Shown here: positions 43,100 through 56,255 of the stretch, piece by piece
Layout of the letters: every line of letters starts with the position of its first letter
How positions within the stretch are numbered: the stretch's first letter is position 1
NCBI GenBank assembly: GCA_039566865.1
Contig: CM076951.1
Span: 18,547,484-18,611,483, forward strand
Source: Aurelia coerulea
Lineage: Eukaryota > Cnidaria > Scyphozoa > Semaeostomeae > Ulmaridae
Direction: 5' to 3'
DNA: 64,000 nt
The notes under the pieces: model-generated
What the model was told of the DNA's origin: nothing
What the model saw: only the letters and a program-made list of their open reading frames with translations
Database searches by the model: none
Translations under genes and position numbers: made by a program

Positions 43100-44345
43100 C
43101 ACATACAGTTTTCTTAATCAAAATCAGATCAAGGCAATAAAGGACATCGTTCTGAAAAGTATCTTGGAAATCCTTCCAACGATCATCAACGACATCACCC
43201 CAGCCATCACTGAATCAGCTGAAAAAAATCATCAAAGACAAGATCAAGACCAAGGAAACACTTACCAGCTTTGAAACCACTTCAGCGAGACAAGAAAGCT
43301 TTCATGCACAAAATCAAACCCGCGATTTTGAGTTTTTCAACCAGAAATTCTTAAACAACAAGTTAAAGGCCCGAAACGACTATTTTTACAAAGAAACTCG
43401 TAGTATGAAGTTGGCACAGCTGTATGAGGAATGCCTAAGCGAGCAGCCTCCCTATGTACCAAAAGAATTTCGAGAAGAAAAAGCTCACACAATGTCCGAG
43501 AGAGAAAAAGAAATATATGCAGACCTCTCCCAACAAAAATTGTATGCTGAAATTGAGGTATTAACTGTTCGAGCACGCATGAACAAGGAAAAAGTTGATG
43601 AAATTGACTGTACAGTTGATGATTACTTTGTCGCTCACGAGGAAAATCAACAAGTCCTCAAGAATTTGAGAGAAAACTTCAAGGCCAAAGCAAATTTTGA
43701 CGAAGACAAGGTCAATAAGAAATGGTCAAAGAAAATAAATGACGAAAGACAACTCATCAAGGAAGATAAACAGGCACGCAACAAAGCCACAACCAAACCG
43801 CACACTGCAGCTGCAACACCAAATAACACCGAATCTGCAATCCCCAAACCAGATCCCCCAAGAAGACCACAAAAAGGGAATATTCACGGAAATGCAATAT
43901 ACATCCCACTCCAACAAAGCCAAACATTCTAGAGACTCCCGCGCCCACCTCCGCTTTTTCCGCTAAACTCCTCAACCTATCATCCTTCTCCCTGGCACAA
44001 AGACACATTTCCCTATTAACAAGAGGACTAAAATTCACTCCGATATCGACACCAAAGAACACTTTTCAAAGCGACATTAAAGATTTTTCTTGTAAAGTAA
44101 AAATACGAGAAGTTTTTGAAGACAAAGAAAATGAAGATATTTCAATACATCGTAACAAATCAAACAGACCTATTTTCACTAACAATCCATAAATCAATTC
44201 GAGTTGCAACTTCATGCAACTTTTAGAACCAACAAGAACATTCGTCAAAGACAATCTAACACAAGAAGAAAGAAGCGCCCTACAAGAAATAACCAGCAGA
44301 AACGATATAATTATCAAAAGAGCCGACAAAGAGGAATTATTTTTT
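43100..44345 (+). pseudogene. Penelope-like retroelement, N-terminal half only
   Basis: Plus-strand frame with a long charged, coiled-coil-like N-terminus (EREKEIYADLSQQKLYAEIE; DEDKVNKKWSKKINDERQLI) and a Pro/Asn-rich linker. After a stop at 43930 come HISLLTRGLKFTPIST, a REVFEDKENEDIS region, LTQEERSALQEITSRNDIII and KRADKE. The LLxxGLKFTP...DIIIKxADK arrangement is that of the region just before the catalytic core of Penelope-like elements. Similarity ends abruptly near 44340, before the YADD box and GIY-YIG domain. Confidence 0.68.
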
Positions 44346-47300
44346 GAATTCGGACATAGTTGACACTGCCTTTTGGTGGCATTTGCCCAGGGCCCACTTT
44401 GTAAGTGCCCTCTGCAATGCCAATGAAACGCTCCTCCCATTCTAAACGGCTTGGTCCAGTCTTGGGCATTTTCCTTCAAAGAAGAATATTATTCTATTGA
44501 CTTCATTTAGTTGTTAACTTTTAACACATCCCAGGTGAACATATAATATAATATGTAATATAATAAATAACAACAAAATGTCTCTCTGGGTCTATTAACA
44601 ACTTCTGAAACCACTGTTTCTGGTGGTACAGGGAGGAGCATGTTGTAGGGGTATTTTTTAAGTAAGTTGTTGAATTATGGGTATCATTATCAGACAATTT
44701 TCAGAATTGCAGGTTCTGTTCTGGAGAGAAATTGACAGGAGTGTAGAAATTACAGGAAATCATTCTAAATTTGCTATTTTTGTTGACACCTGAAGCCCTT
44801 AAAACAAAAATTATTAACCAACTCTATCCCCAGGGCAATAGAAATTTAAGTTCCTAAAAAATTGGTCATTATTTGTGAAACGTATATGGGATCACCATAC
44901 ACATAGCCACCTGAAACAAATTGAAACATTGGACCAAAGTCAGTCTCCAATTAGATGTTGTATGAAAATATCTGCAACTAAAACAATTCAAGTGATTTGA
45001 TTAGTAAGCAAGAACAATTAAGAAACTCTACAAATTTAATTCTAGAATAAGAGTCAGTAGACTAGGGCTCATGCAGCATTGCGTTTGTAAATGCCTCTCT
45101 AACAAAGTTACCCTCATCTTATTCAACTTTTTGACTGCAAAAAATAGATAATTTTTTGCTTCGATATGCATGGCTTATTCATGTGACAATATCAATGCAA
45201 AATGCAAGCCCTTTGTCAATAAGGAGGCTCAACTTCAAAATACGCAAAACCTTATTAGGCCCCAAAAAATTAGAAACCATTTAAGAAACTGTTAATACTA
45301 AAACACTGAATGCAAAATTAAGAAACTTTCAGTCCTAAGTGCTGATACAAGTTTCATATAAAAAAGGTGTGTTGTAAATCTCCAATCACATCTAGATTTG
45401 AGATAGACTTAGGAGGTCCCAGTAATATTTCATTCAATAGAACTTGCATTTATCATTTATGATCAAAGTACACCATATTTGATATAAGAAATGAAATTAT
45501 AAGACACTAGTCATAGGGTGGCATAACTATTAAGAACATCTGGTATTAACACCTTTGAAAGTAACTAAGAAACCTTTTAAAGGCATACTATACAGTGCAG
45601 GCATTGCGCAAATTAACTTTACAACAATTCTTTATGATAAGAATTCTTGAGCTACTCTTGAGCCACATGACAGTCTGTAAATTGTTCTGAACAGAACTTT
45701 AGGCAGGAAAAGGAAAACCATGTTGATGTGTGCAAAGTCTGTACTGTAGAAGGTAAGCTTCACTTCAGTGGCGATACAAATTAATTCTGTGATAATTATC
45801 TGACTCTGGTTATTGTTAAGTTCCACTGAACAAAATACATGACTCTTGTCCCCTCTTTGATCGAGTTACAATGGGCTGATCCAAGTTTGCTTTGTAACTA
45901 AATTGTAAATGTATCCTCTTCAAATGGTTCTTGATAGATGTGGCATTAACATTTTCAATGTCTATAAGGTAGAATAGATACAAACTGCTGCAAGTTGTTA
46001 CTGCAAATTGTTCTCTGCTGAAGAAACAGGGCTTCCCTGGTGATATTCTTGGATATTTTGTGTTTTTCATAAACATCTTCCAAATCCAAGGCAGCTCTGG
46101 CAGCTCATTATGTTCAGATTTCAATAATAACCATAAATCATTTGCTGTTCAGTTAAATCTTAACTACAATACTCGTAAAATTCTTTATCTTCTGTTTGGA
46201 AATCTGTTCAAAACCGGAGGAGGGAGGCCAGTGCGACAGCAAATTTTGCAGATGAACGACTTCTGACGACGACGGGACGGCCCCTTCCACAAACAAAGGC
46301 CAAGAAAGATTGGTGGTTTGTTGAGAAACCTCACAATTCAAAATCGCTTGGTGATCCATCCAACCATAGTGTGAAAGTCAAGTCTCCTGTGAATATTCTA
46401 CAAAAGCTTGAAAGTTCATTTTCTGAACTGAAAACAAGCAAACCAACCAAAAAAGTTCTTGAACGAACCCAACAAGACATCCATATTGAATCCGCCTTCT
46501 TTCTGGGTTTCTCTTTTGTCGATTTGTGAGGCTGATATTTCTGGCCTCCTTGTTCTGACGGGGGAGAAAGAGAGCTATCCTTTCTACAAAAGTCAACAAT
46601 TTATCTGGAATCCTTGGTCATCTCAGGCGGGATCTCGGGTCATCTATTGTCAGAAGCGTCAGAAGTCAGTGTGTTCCGGCATCTTTTCCGCCATCTTTTG
46701 ATCTAACTTATTGAGAGGAAACCCCCTGAAAATATTTGACTTGATGCCTTGCGCAGCTTGAAAATGTTGGCGGGAATGTTACAGACGTCTTGCGAAAGTT
46801 CTGCTCACTGTGAACAATGGAATCTATTGTCCCCAGGTCTTCGACCTCTTACCCACTCTTTCTCTCTCTGGGCTTGAGATGGTGGAGGCTGCGCAATTGG
46901 CCTCACTTACCACTGGGCGGGAGGAAGCCGTACAGTCAGTTCGAAAAAAACAAAATGGAAGCCCCAATACAGCGTGGAAGAAATAGGAGGATTTCAAGCA
47001 AAGTAACAACAAGTGGCAGAAGGTAAATTTAAATATCGTTATTAATTAAAACATCCAAATTACTCTGTCTCCCATAGCACGTGATTCGATGTGGAAAAGA
47101 TACCCGAAATTTCTTTAAACATTCCTCTACAAACAGCAGAAGTATCCGTATTTGAAATTCTGTGCAAATTATAGTAAATTTGTCAAAGAGGCTTGAACCT
47201 TGACAATGTTTCTTCGCTCTTGCAAAGTGCCGATCAATTTATCTTTCCTCCTGAAGTTTAAAATCACAGACTACAGTACAAAGCTGCTTAAACAGAAATT

Positions 47301-48159
47301 ATTTTCAATCTTACGAAACAAATGTGTCATAAGAGTTTTGTGGATAACTATACATTTTTTAGGAGAATTATTTATAGTTTTGAGAAGCCTTTTTGGGTGT
47401 TTTTCTTTGCGAGAATAATTTGTTTTCGTTTCTTGAGCTTTCCCGACCAAAGAACATTCTAGAAAAATTGCAATGTTCCCCTGACGCCAGAAAATTCGCG
47501 CATTTTAAGATAAAGAATAACCGAAACTGGATGAAACGTTTATGCTTTGTTAACCATAGTATTAAAAGAAGAAATATTAGTGATTGAAATTATTACAAAA
47601 TAGCTGGTGCAGGTTTTTTGAGTAAAACAGTCTCACAATAGGTTGCAGAAGGCTTCAGCAAAAAGTTTCTGAAATATACCTTAGCAATCGAAACTATCAT
47701 GATTGTATTGTTTTAGATTTATCATTGTTTCATTTGAAAGAAATTAGATCCCACTGGAAGGCTGAATTTGACGAAATCTTTATTGTTTTGATTGTCAAAG
47801 GAACGCAAGTTTGTCTGGTTCAGTCATTCCGAAAAAGTTTGAAGGCGTGGAAAAGTCACATGACCTCCATCACAGCTAGGAAGTCTCCCTGCGGCACGAA
47901 CAATCAATCAAATCCATCAATCGACCGACCAAGTCTCGGTCAAATTCTCGTACATTAGTTTTGTTCTCGTTTTCACATAGCTTTTTTATGAGTCGTAGAT
48001 TGAGCGAAAGGGTGGTTAAAATCAAAATATAAAAAACGAGCAAAATTTACGACGAATTGTAATCAGTCTAACAACTGCGCATGAATTTCTGTTCCAATTT
48101 GGAAATCAAAATGGCTGCTCGTAGATAATTGCATACAAGGAAACGAGTTTCATACTTAA
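44346..48159. other. Nearly 4 kb without a supported gene
   Basis: One minus-strand frame near 44479-44340 reads QDWTKPFRMGGAFHWHCRGH and is protein-like but unrecognised. J-like motifs (AAGAAACTTTCAGTCCTAAG) occur around 45290-45360. Short frames at 46.8-47.0 kb are basic and unrecognised. No terminal repeats or splice-bounded exons were found. Confidence 0.4.
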
Positions 48160-48315
48160 TTGACGAAGTTCTTGCGCCACAAAAAAAGAAAGTTTGGTAG
48201 AAAAGAGGGAAAGAAAGAAAAAAAGAAAGATACCCAGTTTTACCCCGTTACCATCAAAGAGTTTGACAATGACAAGGGGGTTCGAATCCACTACGTTGGG
48301 TATGGAGATAAGTTG
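48160..48315 (+). CDS. Candidate Tudor/chromo-like barrel exon
   Basis: A lysine-rich leader (KKRKFGRKEGKKEKKKD) is followed by FYPVTIKEFDNDKGVRIHYV and GYGDK. The alternation YPV-I-x-E-x-D-x(4)-V-R-I-H-Y-V-G-Y is that of a small SH3-like barrel (Tudor-knot or chromo barrel). Too short to be sure. A B-box-like GGGTTCGAATCC lies inside but has no A box. Confidence 0.3.
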
Positions 48316-48505
48316 GTAGGCACTAAATGTCATTCAGTATTAGGTGCTCATTAATTATTCATGTTTTGTCAGATACTCGTTTATTGGAAAACAATCCCGA
48401 GATCCCGAGTCTCGTTCGTCGCTAGACTTTTCCTCCTCCGGGTGGAAGATGCTGCAGCGCAGCGGTGTAATCCTCTGACTTGGTAGAACTTTAGCACGAT
48501 GATTG

Positions 48506-48560
48506 TAGCCTGCGCGCAGACTCTACACTACAAAAGGAAAAGTAGAGTCTGCGCAACAAG
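48506..48560. repeat. Hairpin related to the 46-bp palindrome at 26267
   Basis: TAGCCTGCGCGCAGACTCTA, a 15-base loop, then GTAGAGTCTGCGC. It shares the TAGCCTGCGYGCAGAC arm with 26267-26312 but has lost its outer right arm. No target duplication remains. Confidence 0.6.
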
Positions 48561-48681
48561 CGTGAAAACATTGTACGAATGACTCAGCAGAAACTTGGCC
48601 TCGTTATTACATTTTCTGCGCTACTGCGCTTTGCGCTACCCAATGCTGCAACCGCGCGCTTCAGAAGTTCAATGTGAAGCG

Positions 48682-51600
48682 ATGGCGAAGACCACAACAT
48701 GTATTCTGTGCTTTGAAATTTTATTGCGAGAAAAGAATAAAGGAAATGATTTTAATCTAGTTGCTGGGAAGGGAGAAACGAACGTTGAAAACGAATTGCA
48801 GCTTCTAAGTGTGTATGTAGTGCCAACCTCGAAGTATATTTGGAGAAAGTGCTTAGGCCTAATCAAACGTCGAGCAGGACACAGGAAGAAATTGGAAAAT
48901 ATCGACCATGAAATAGGACAGTTGTACCATAAAGGGTCTACGAAGAATATTATTGATTTCAATCAGAGACCTGCAAAACGTGCATTGTTCAACGAAGCTT
49001 TATGCGAAGAGGTGAGTTCATGAAAAAAAACCATTTACTTATAAAGTGAAAAAGTCACCACGAAGAATCAACGGTACCCGAAGCAACAAAATCAACGATT
49101 TCATTCAGTGAAGGGATTTCACAAGAACCCAGGAACTTGGCAAGTACTCCTGTGAGCACGAAAAGACCATCGATTGTCATTGTCGAGGGAGGAAAGAAAA
49201 ATTCAGAACCAGAAGTCTGCAAAGAAAATGCAAATATTTCCACAACAGCTTTTATTAAAGTAATATGGAAATCGCAAACCAGGGAGAGAAAGCTCCTAGC
49301 AGATCTTCTGTCCTTGGGAACAATGCTATGCAGAGGAACGTACAGGCAAATTGCTGCTGCAGCATGGAGAAATGACAAACTGCGGGGTCACCTTGTTGAG
49401 AATTTCTTGAAGGCAGTAGATGCTGAATGTTGCAGACTATGTTCTGGCCCAAGATCAAAGAAACCATCAGACTCTATAAGGGGTGCAAAAGTAGCAGCAA
49501 AGAAAACAACACATAGTCTTAGTGGGAAGGATACCACCCTGATACCAGCAAAGGAAAAAAAGAGTTTTGAGCCAAGCTGTCTTCGGCTTACAAAGAAAGA
49601 AGATATTCTGTCATTCAGTATTGAAAAATTTGGTAAAGAGTTGGAAACACGTGCACCACTCACTAGATCCATCCTAGTTACCATGTGTCATAGAAGAAGC
49701 AAGCATACAGAGGATGATTTTTTCATTAGCCCAGCAGTATGTCTGAAGAATAGATCAAACCGGATGATTGCATTACAGCTCATTATATCAATTATGCTCC
49801 AGCATTCAGGTTTCATGGTAAGCTCATTTCTGTTGATAAATAATGAATGCAGGCATACAGTAGCCGAGGAAATATCCTAATGTAGAACTGCCCATTAAAT
49901 TATATCCTATTAATTCAAATCCATTTAACATGTTTTTGAATGATGTTATAGTTCTAGGACACTTGTACAAACTGTTTGAATACACCAAATACTGTATTCC
50001 AAAATTTCTCAATTGGTTTCATTTGGAACATGTTTAGTTGCCTCATAAATCCTCCTTCTTACTGAGAAAAATGATACCTGGTGGATATATGTTAGTTATC
50101 AGTAAGTACAGTATGATTGCTGGTAATGCACTGTACAGTATTTTGGAATAAATATATATGCATACTGCAAATTTGTTGTTAAGAGTTCTGACAGGTGAAA
50201 CATATTGTACTGTTTTTTTTCAAAAATAGTTGTGCATGTTATCATGTTGGTTCAAGACTTCAAGAGAGATCAAGAGAGTAATTAAATGTTTGGTCATTAG
50301 CAGAATAAATTGTTTTTCCATGAATAAGAAATGACTTGCATCATCAATTTAAACATATTAGCAACCCTCCAATTGTCCACAATCTTATGCTATGTTTTCC
50401 TTGTTTCCAGACAACCTTATTGAGACTTGGCTCATTACGCATTGGTGTTTCACACACCTTCCTGTACAAGAAACTAGATGAATATGGTGCTGACCATTTG
50501 AAGAGTATTTGGGATGAAATTGAGAAGGAAAGTAAATGTCTTCCATTAAGATAGGAAACAAGTGGACACAAGCTTATCATTGATAATTTCAATTTTACCT
50601 CGCGTCCTCATGAGATGACTGAGGAGAGACAAAATAATAATGTCAATTGGGTTGGACTAATGATTTGTCCAAACAGAATCTCTGGGAATCACTTGAGCAG
50701 TCTTCGTCCACAGAATAATGCGCTATCATCAGCTGAGAATGGCTGCTTTTTACCCAACAAGAGGGAGCATGCTCAACAAAGGAGGAATTATATTGCAATT
50801 TGTGGCAGAGTAGCAACTGAGAACATTAAGTGTCTTCGATTTCTGCAAGATGTTGCTGTCCAAAATATCACTCACAGATACTCCCATGAAACTTGTAAAC
50901 CAACAAACACAGTACGTACCATTGCACTAAAAACAAAGCATTCTGTAATGATTCTCTTGTATTCATAGCAAGCAATATAATTGAATCATGCAGTAAAGAC
51001 ATTTGGTAACATTTATGTTTGGGTTGTTTAGTAATTCTTTATTAATTTTTCCTGGCGTTCCAAAAACATTTTTCCATTTGACAAGGACATGTGAAAAAAA
51101 TTTTTTAAACCAAAATTGCAAAGAAGCATGGTCTCAAAAGATTCTTTAAAAGTGTAATTGGGCTTTTAGATATGGTTGCGTGAGCATGGAGGTAGATGGT
51201 CATTCCCCGAAATAATGCAGTCACCATCATAAGACCAGTACCACTTGTAGCAAGCTTTTTTCGAAAAGAGGCAAAATTAGTTGACCATCCCTCTTTTGTA
51301 TCATATGCTATGGCTCACCCCCTTACCCTAAATATTTCCTGATATTTAGATTTTGAATGAATTACAGTATGAGCTTCACTGTATTTTGTGTGCTACATTA
51401 ATGAGCAATAAACCCCATTTGTATTTGCTGGCACATCTCTGTAAGATTTAATAGTTGCTCTGAAAATAGTAAAGAATTTATTTAAAATGATTTTTCTGAA
51501 GATGTTTGGCGAAATGATGTTTGAAGATGAAAATGACACGAGTGGCATGCAGGAAGTGTTAAAGAGGCTTCATGACTTTCTCCCATGTGAGCAAGTACCA

Positions 51601-53805
51601 GAGCCAAACATTTTTGGTTGTCAAGGAGTGGTTGGGGATCAATTGACTGTTGATCGTGGAGTGAACGGTCTTTTGCAGCTTGGAAATGGGTTCACAAAGA
51701 AAGATCGCCTTGATGGTTTACATTTTGAAATTGCAGATTTCCATGCAGGAATGAAGTTCTTACAGGTAACGTATTTTTTATTGCGTTACATTGTCTACAC
51801 TCTAACATCGAAAATAGACTGGCCTAGAATATATAACTTTCCTGATATCATATTTTTGAAAATATTATATCCACAGGACATCCTTTCCCAGATCTTTAAC
51901 ACACTGTAAAAACCCCTCCAAAAGAGATGTAAACAAAAGTATTTTGCTGTTTTTAACAGATGATCCTTATCTTATTTTTCATATTTGTTATACAATACAA
52001 TACATAGGGTCTGCTGGGGTAAAATGGGTAGGCTAGGGGTAAAATGAGCAGTGTTGATTGCTGGAAAAGAGTAGACCCTGAACTGATAAATCAACATTCA
52101 CTATCTCGCGGAAAGTACTGTAATTCGAGCAGCTCTAGCTAAACAAAAACTCTGAATAAATATTTTCACAAAATTTATCTAAATGTTTCACCCTACCCAC
52201 GTTACCCAAACTTACCCATTTCGCCACAGTAGTAGACCCTACTGTTGTTGAAACAACTTGGTAACATTACAGGAAAAAGTATGATATTTTGTTCACTGTA
52301 TCAAATTCAGGTAAATCAAGAGAGCATAAGATATCCAAATGGAACTTTCAATCCAAATTGATCAAATTGTCAATATACAGTAAGAGGTAAAAGAAGATCA
52401 ACCCCCCCCCCCCCCCCACCCCTAAAGGTCCATCTTATGACATAAGACTGTGCAAATTATGAAGATTATTCTTTGCATGATTGTCAAAATGATTCAAGAC
52501 CAAGAAATATTTCCTCTATGCCTTTTTGAAAGGATGGTTAGAAATCTAATCTGTTTCAGCAATTTTCATTATTTATTTGCAAATATTTCAAGACAATAAA
52601 ATCATTCACTCTTCCCTAGCTTGGATTTGACAATTTCTACAATCCTAAATCAACAGCAGACAAGTGTACATTATTTGCCGACAAAGTGTTAATCAATCGC
52701 CGCAATTTGTACACAGATGTAAGCAAAAATGTTGATGCAAGCAAGAAATTCTTTATTCTTGAAATCAAAGCAAGAATTGTGGCAGCATTTCTCGCAGAGC
52801 TCTCTGTTACAAATATTGATGAAATATCAAGTGAAAGGGTTCCAAGTTATTTGAAATCATCTATTGCAACAAACGATGACAAACGAAAATATCTGGAGAC
52901 CTTGTCATCAAAGATTGTTGACAAGTACATTATACGTGAGGGAAGAAATGAAGACATTATTGAAAAACAGGAGTATGAAGATTGGTTAGTAGCAAACAAT
53001 CCAATGAATGATGAAGGAAAATACATATGCCGATATAAAGGCTGTGATAAAACATTCAGATTTGATGGGGCTCGAAGAAAAGAGCACGAGAAAATTCCTG
53101 GTCTTCATAGGCACTGTGACATTACCCACAGCACTACTGCCAAGCAAGATGATGTTTTCAATTACCAATGTTCAGTTTAGATTTGGGACTTATTGTGTTG
53201 AATTTTTTTGATGCAGTTTCAGCTGGAGATGGTGAACGTGTAATTAGATGCTGGAAGTTTATGCTACCATATTTGAAGCAAGATGGAGCCAGGAGTCGAA
53301 AATATGCCTTGGAGGCATTTTATCTCCTTTGTCAGGTGCATATCATATTATCACCATGCGATTCCCACAGGCTGATGTGGAATAGATTCAACAAGAGTAA
53401 ATTTGGTATCGGGGGAATATACCCTTAGATCTAGCATTGGGACATTATAATAATACTCTGAAGAACATTACAAAACACTTAGGCCCTAACTCTACAAATA
53501 AAAGAGCTATTGGCCGATTTTGTAAAGCACTGACAGTGAGTAAAAAGCTAGTGCAGAATTTTGATAAAGGTTGTGCCATTTTTCAAAGATCTGGGAAACA
53601 TGTTGCTGCAAGTGCCTTAAAGGACCTCAAGAAAGTTGTATCAAATTTGATTCAGCAAAGAGCAATGACAGAGATGCCAGGAAGAAAATACAGTTGTTAT
53701 CCTGGAATGCAGCCCAGTTTGATTGAAAGCTTTGATGTCCACAGCACTTACAAATGGATTGGGGACCATAAGAAACTTGTGCATCTTAATAAAGCTAGCC
53801 GATAG
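48682..53805 (+). pseudogene. DUF6589-type multi-exon gene with lesions
   Basis: I recognise the arrangement of the family I recall as DUF6589, multi-copy in cnidarians and fungi and probably transposase-derived; no biochemical role is known to me. Exon 1 (48682-49011, donor GTGAGT) has CILC...KYIWRKCLGLIKRRAGH, a zinc-ribbon-like head. Exon 2 (about 49080-49817, donor ATG/GTAAGC) has LLADLLSLGTMLCRGTYRQI and LKNRSNRMIALQLIISIML. Exon 3 (50411-50911) carries an in-frame TAG (50552-50554) between helical and DNFNFTSRPHEMT segments. Exon 4 (about 51500-51765) has VVGDQLTVDRGVNGLL. Exon 5 (52620-53805) has a C...C..H finger (YICRYKGCDKTF), GDGERVIRCWKFMLPYLK and PLDLALGHYNNTLKN, with one-base shifts near 53178 and at a G5 run (53411-53415). 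The splice architecture is intact, so decay is recent or partly consensus error. Confidence 0.78.
52008..52247. mobile_element. MITE O copy 2 in the last intron of the DUF6589-type gene
   Basis: Left end TAGGGTCTGCTGGGGTAAAA, right end complement TAGGGTCTACTACTGTGGCG with AAATGGGTAAGT next. About 240 bp, no coding. TA at both edges fits a TA target. The TAGGGT start recalls elements D and F. Confidence 0.7.
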
Positions 53806-54000
53806 CCTTTCTAGAGAGCATTAAATAAAAAATTAGGTGACCAAGGGTAAACTTGAAGTTAGTGTTTACTGTTCATAGATTTTCACCAGGTATATTTTCA
53901 GGTACCATGTGCAATCTCAAGTCATTGGATCATCTTCAGTTATATCTGGCTTTGCTTTGTCATAGTCCACAAAACATCTTAAAGACTGATTGAGAGGACC

Positions 54001-56255
54001 TCATTGATCTAGATTTTCCATAGCTTCATCAAGTTCTTCTAAAATTGTTCTATTTTCCAGCAATGTGTAGTTGGGATCATCCCTTATCTCCATCCATTCA
54101 TCATCTAGTTCTTCTTCTGAGTCAAAAACAATATTTGTCATTGAAGTATCATCAAGGTTTATATCATCATCAATGTCTTCAAAAACTATCTGAAGAATGT
54201 CCAGGATAAATCTTGCATGAGCCATTCTCCAAATTTCTACCTTTGACAGAATATCATCCAATGTAAACAAGTTGTTGCAATTCTGTAAACCTTGCTCAAC
54301 CTGGATTTGCCCAAACTCTAGCAAAACACTGGGACAGGATACTGGCTTGAGAGATGACAGAACATTACTCCTTGTTCTGTGCTTTAGGCTTTCAAGTTCC
54401 ATTTTCAAACTTTCCCTCTGATCCTCAGGGACATGTCTCACATGATTTGGCAGTGCACTCTCTCTGCTTGTCATTTTAAATTGCAGAAACTCATCACAAG
54501 GTGTTTCACAATGGCATTTTTTTAGGCATATGTCACAGCATGCACATTCCACGGAAGATGAATTCCTCTTTCCAGGAAAAATTTCTTGCATTTTCTTTCT
54601 TCGACACTCATTTGAAACAATGAACTTTTTGATATCATCTTGACAGTGGCCATACAGTAGTCCATTGTAAAGCGGATAACAGGTACTTGGTTTACCATCT
54701 CTGCCTCCTCTTCCGCACTCTTGCAAATAAGCTTCAATGGATTTTGTAGGACCAAAGTGGACAATACGATTTACATCTTTACAGTCCACCCCCATCCCAA
54801 AGGCAGATGTGCAAATTAGGACACGGAGACAGCTCTCAGAACTGGTCATCTTCTCAAGGATTATATCTTTAACTTTTTGTGGAGTACCCGCATGGTACAT
54901 TTCCACCAATCTGTTGTGTGGATTTTCTTCAAGGCCTTCAAATATATATTCCTTCAACTGAATCGTAAACATTCTCCATATGAGAGCAGTCTGGCTTCTG
55001 GTTTGGACAAAAATTACTGTTCTTTTACATTTTTCCTTTTGATCTTTTAGTTCTTGAATGATTTCAGAAAATATGCATTCCAAGTTCATATCATTACCTA
55101 TGTATCTGACATGGAATAGAAGGTTGCTTCTTACTGGGTTTCTCTCGACGACAAATGTTGTTATCGGTTTTAAATTTAGAACAGCAAAGATAGAAGCTTT
55201 TGTAGCCTTTGATGCTGTAGCAGTGAAGGCAGCTTTCTTGACTGAGGAATCCATCAATGAAACTATTTCCCCAACTTGTCCATACCATCTGCGAAAAGGA
55301 GCTCCTTTTTTAGATGTTTCCATTCCCCTGCAATAAAACGTTTTCTTTTTTAAAGAATGTCACAGTTTTCCTCACTAGATGTAACAATATCACAATTACT
55401 TAAAACAAATCAGATTATTACTTACTGTACTGTACCCCGGGAAAAGATGATACTGTCTCATATATATCAATGCACTTTAGTAGAATGTAGTATAACATAC
55501 TCATGAGACAAAGTCATAATTTCCAAAGGACCATAATACATAATAATATAGATTTGTTCAAAGCAATGGTGATTGTATTCTATGCAATTTTGTTATAAAT
55601 ACAGTAGGCTGAGACAAGAAAAGATTTTCATGAAACATTTTTCCATACACTGACAAACATTTATTTGGTCCTCTGGGGTAAAATGGGTAGGCTTGGGGTA
55701 AAGTGGGTAATATTCATTGCTAGCAGTCAGTGATCTTCAACTGTCAAAAAAATCAATATTGACAACATCAAGAAGATATCGGTGTAGCTGGTACAGTTTC
55801 ATATCAAACATGTTATTTATTCACCTCTTCTCCCTTACCCATTTTAATTTTTAACCTAGGTTTTCCTACAGTACTCTACCCCTATAAACAAATAAACAAT
55901 TTGAGAGAGCACTACTGGAAAAGTTTTTCTTTTGTCATAAAGGAGTATACATAGTCATAGAATGAAAAATTGAGCTAACCACTGAACAATGATGTGTGCT
56001 TCGTCAAAAACTACAGCAACGCAGCTTGAAGCAAATGACTCGTTGGTAAGAAGCTTTCGCCATCGATTTGAAGTGAGTATGGATTCCGGAGAAGTGAACA
56101 CCAAGCTGTAAATGGCCCCATTCTCGATGTCTGTCAAAATACTCTCTTCTTGTTCAGGGAAGATTGCAGCGGCAGTGCTTCCGATTCTGTTGAGCTTGGT
56201 AACCTGATCGAACATAAGAGACTGCAGTGGAGAAATAACCAACACTGTACTTGTG
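54001..56255 (-). CDS. RecQ-like DNA helicase, 5' part displaced by a LINE
   Basis: ATP-dependent 3'-5' helicase of the RecQ branch. Exon 56255-55980 holds motif Ia-II: STVLVISPLQSLMFDQVTKL, then FTSPESILTSNRWRK and VVFDEAH (DEAH box), ending in VQ and a split Trp codon at TG/GTTAGC. The next exon starts at 55327 after TTTTATTGCAG, restoring Trp, and reads KKGAPFRRWYG, then AAFTATASKATK (motif III), ERNPVRSNLLFHVRY, TVIFVQTRSQTA (IV), LICTSAFGMGVDCKDVNRIV (V) and YLQECGRGGRDGK (VI). A zinc-binding CACCDICLKKCHC follows, then an acidic C-terminus to 54001. The Walker A exon is missing here; a LINE occupies the sequence upstream of 56255 and a candidate remainder lies near 59385-59480. Convergent with the DUF6589-type gene, 195 bp apart. 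No lesion is seen in the two exons. Confidence 0.88.
55668..55880. mobile_element. MITE O copy 3 in the helicase intron
   Basis: Left part TCCTCTGGGGTAAAATGGGT (AGGCTTGGGGTAAAGTGGG next), right part CTTACCCATTTTAATT and TACAGTACTCTACCCC. Same family as 52008-52247. Confidence 0.62.

Noticed and set aside
48278..48296. GGGTTCGAATCC resembles a Pol III B box on the plus strand
   Set aside because: No A box at the proper distance upstream; it lies inside an open frame, so chance is likely.
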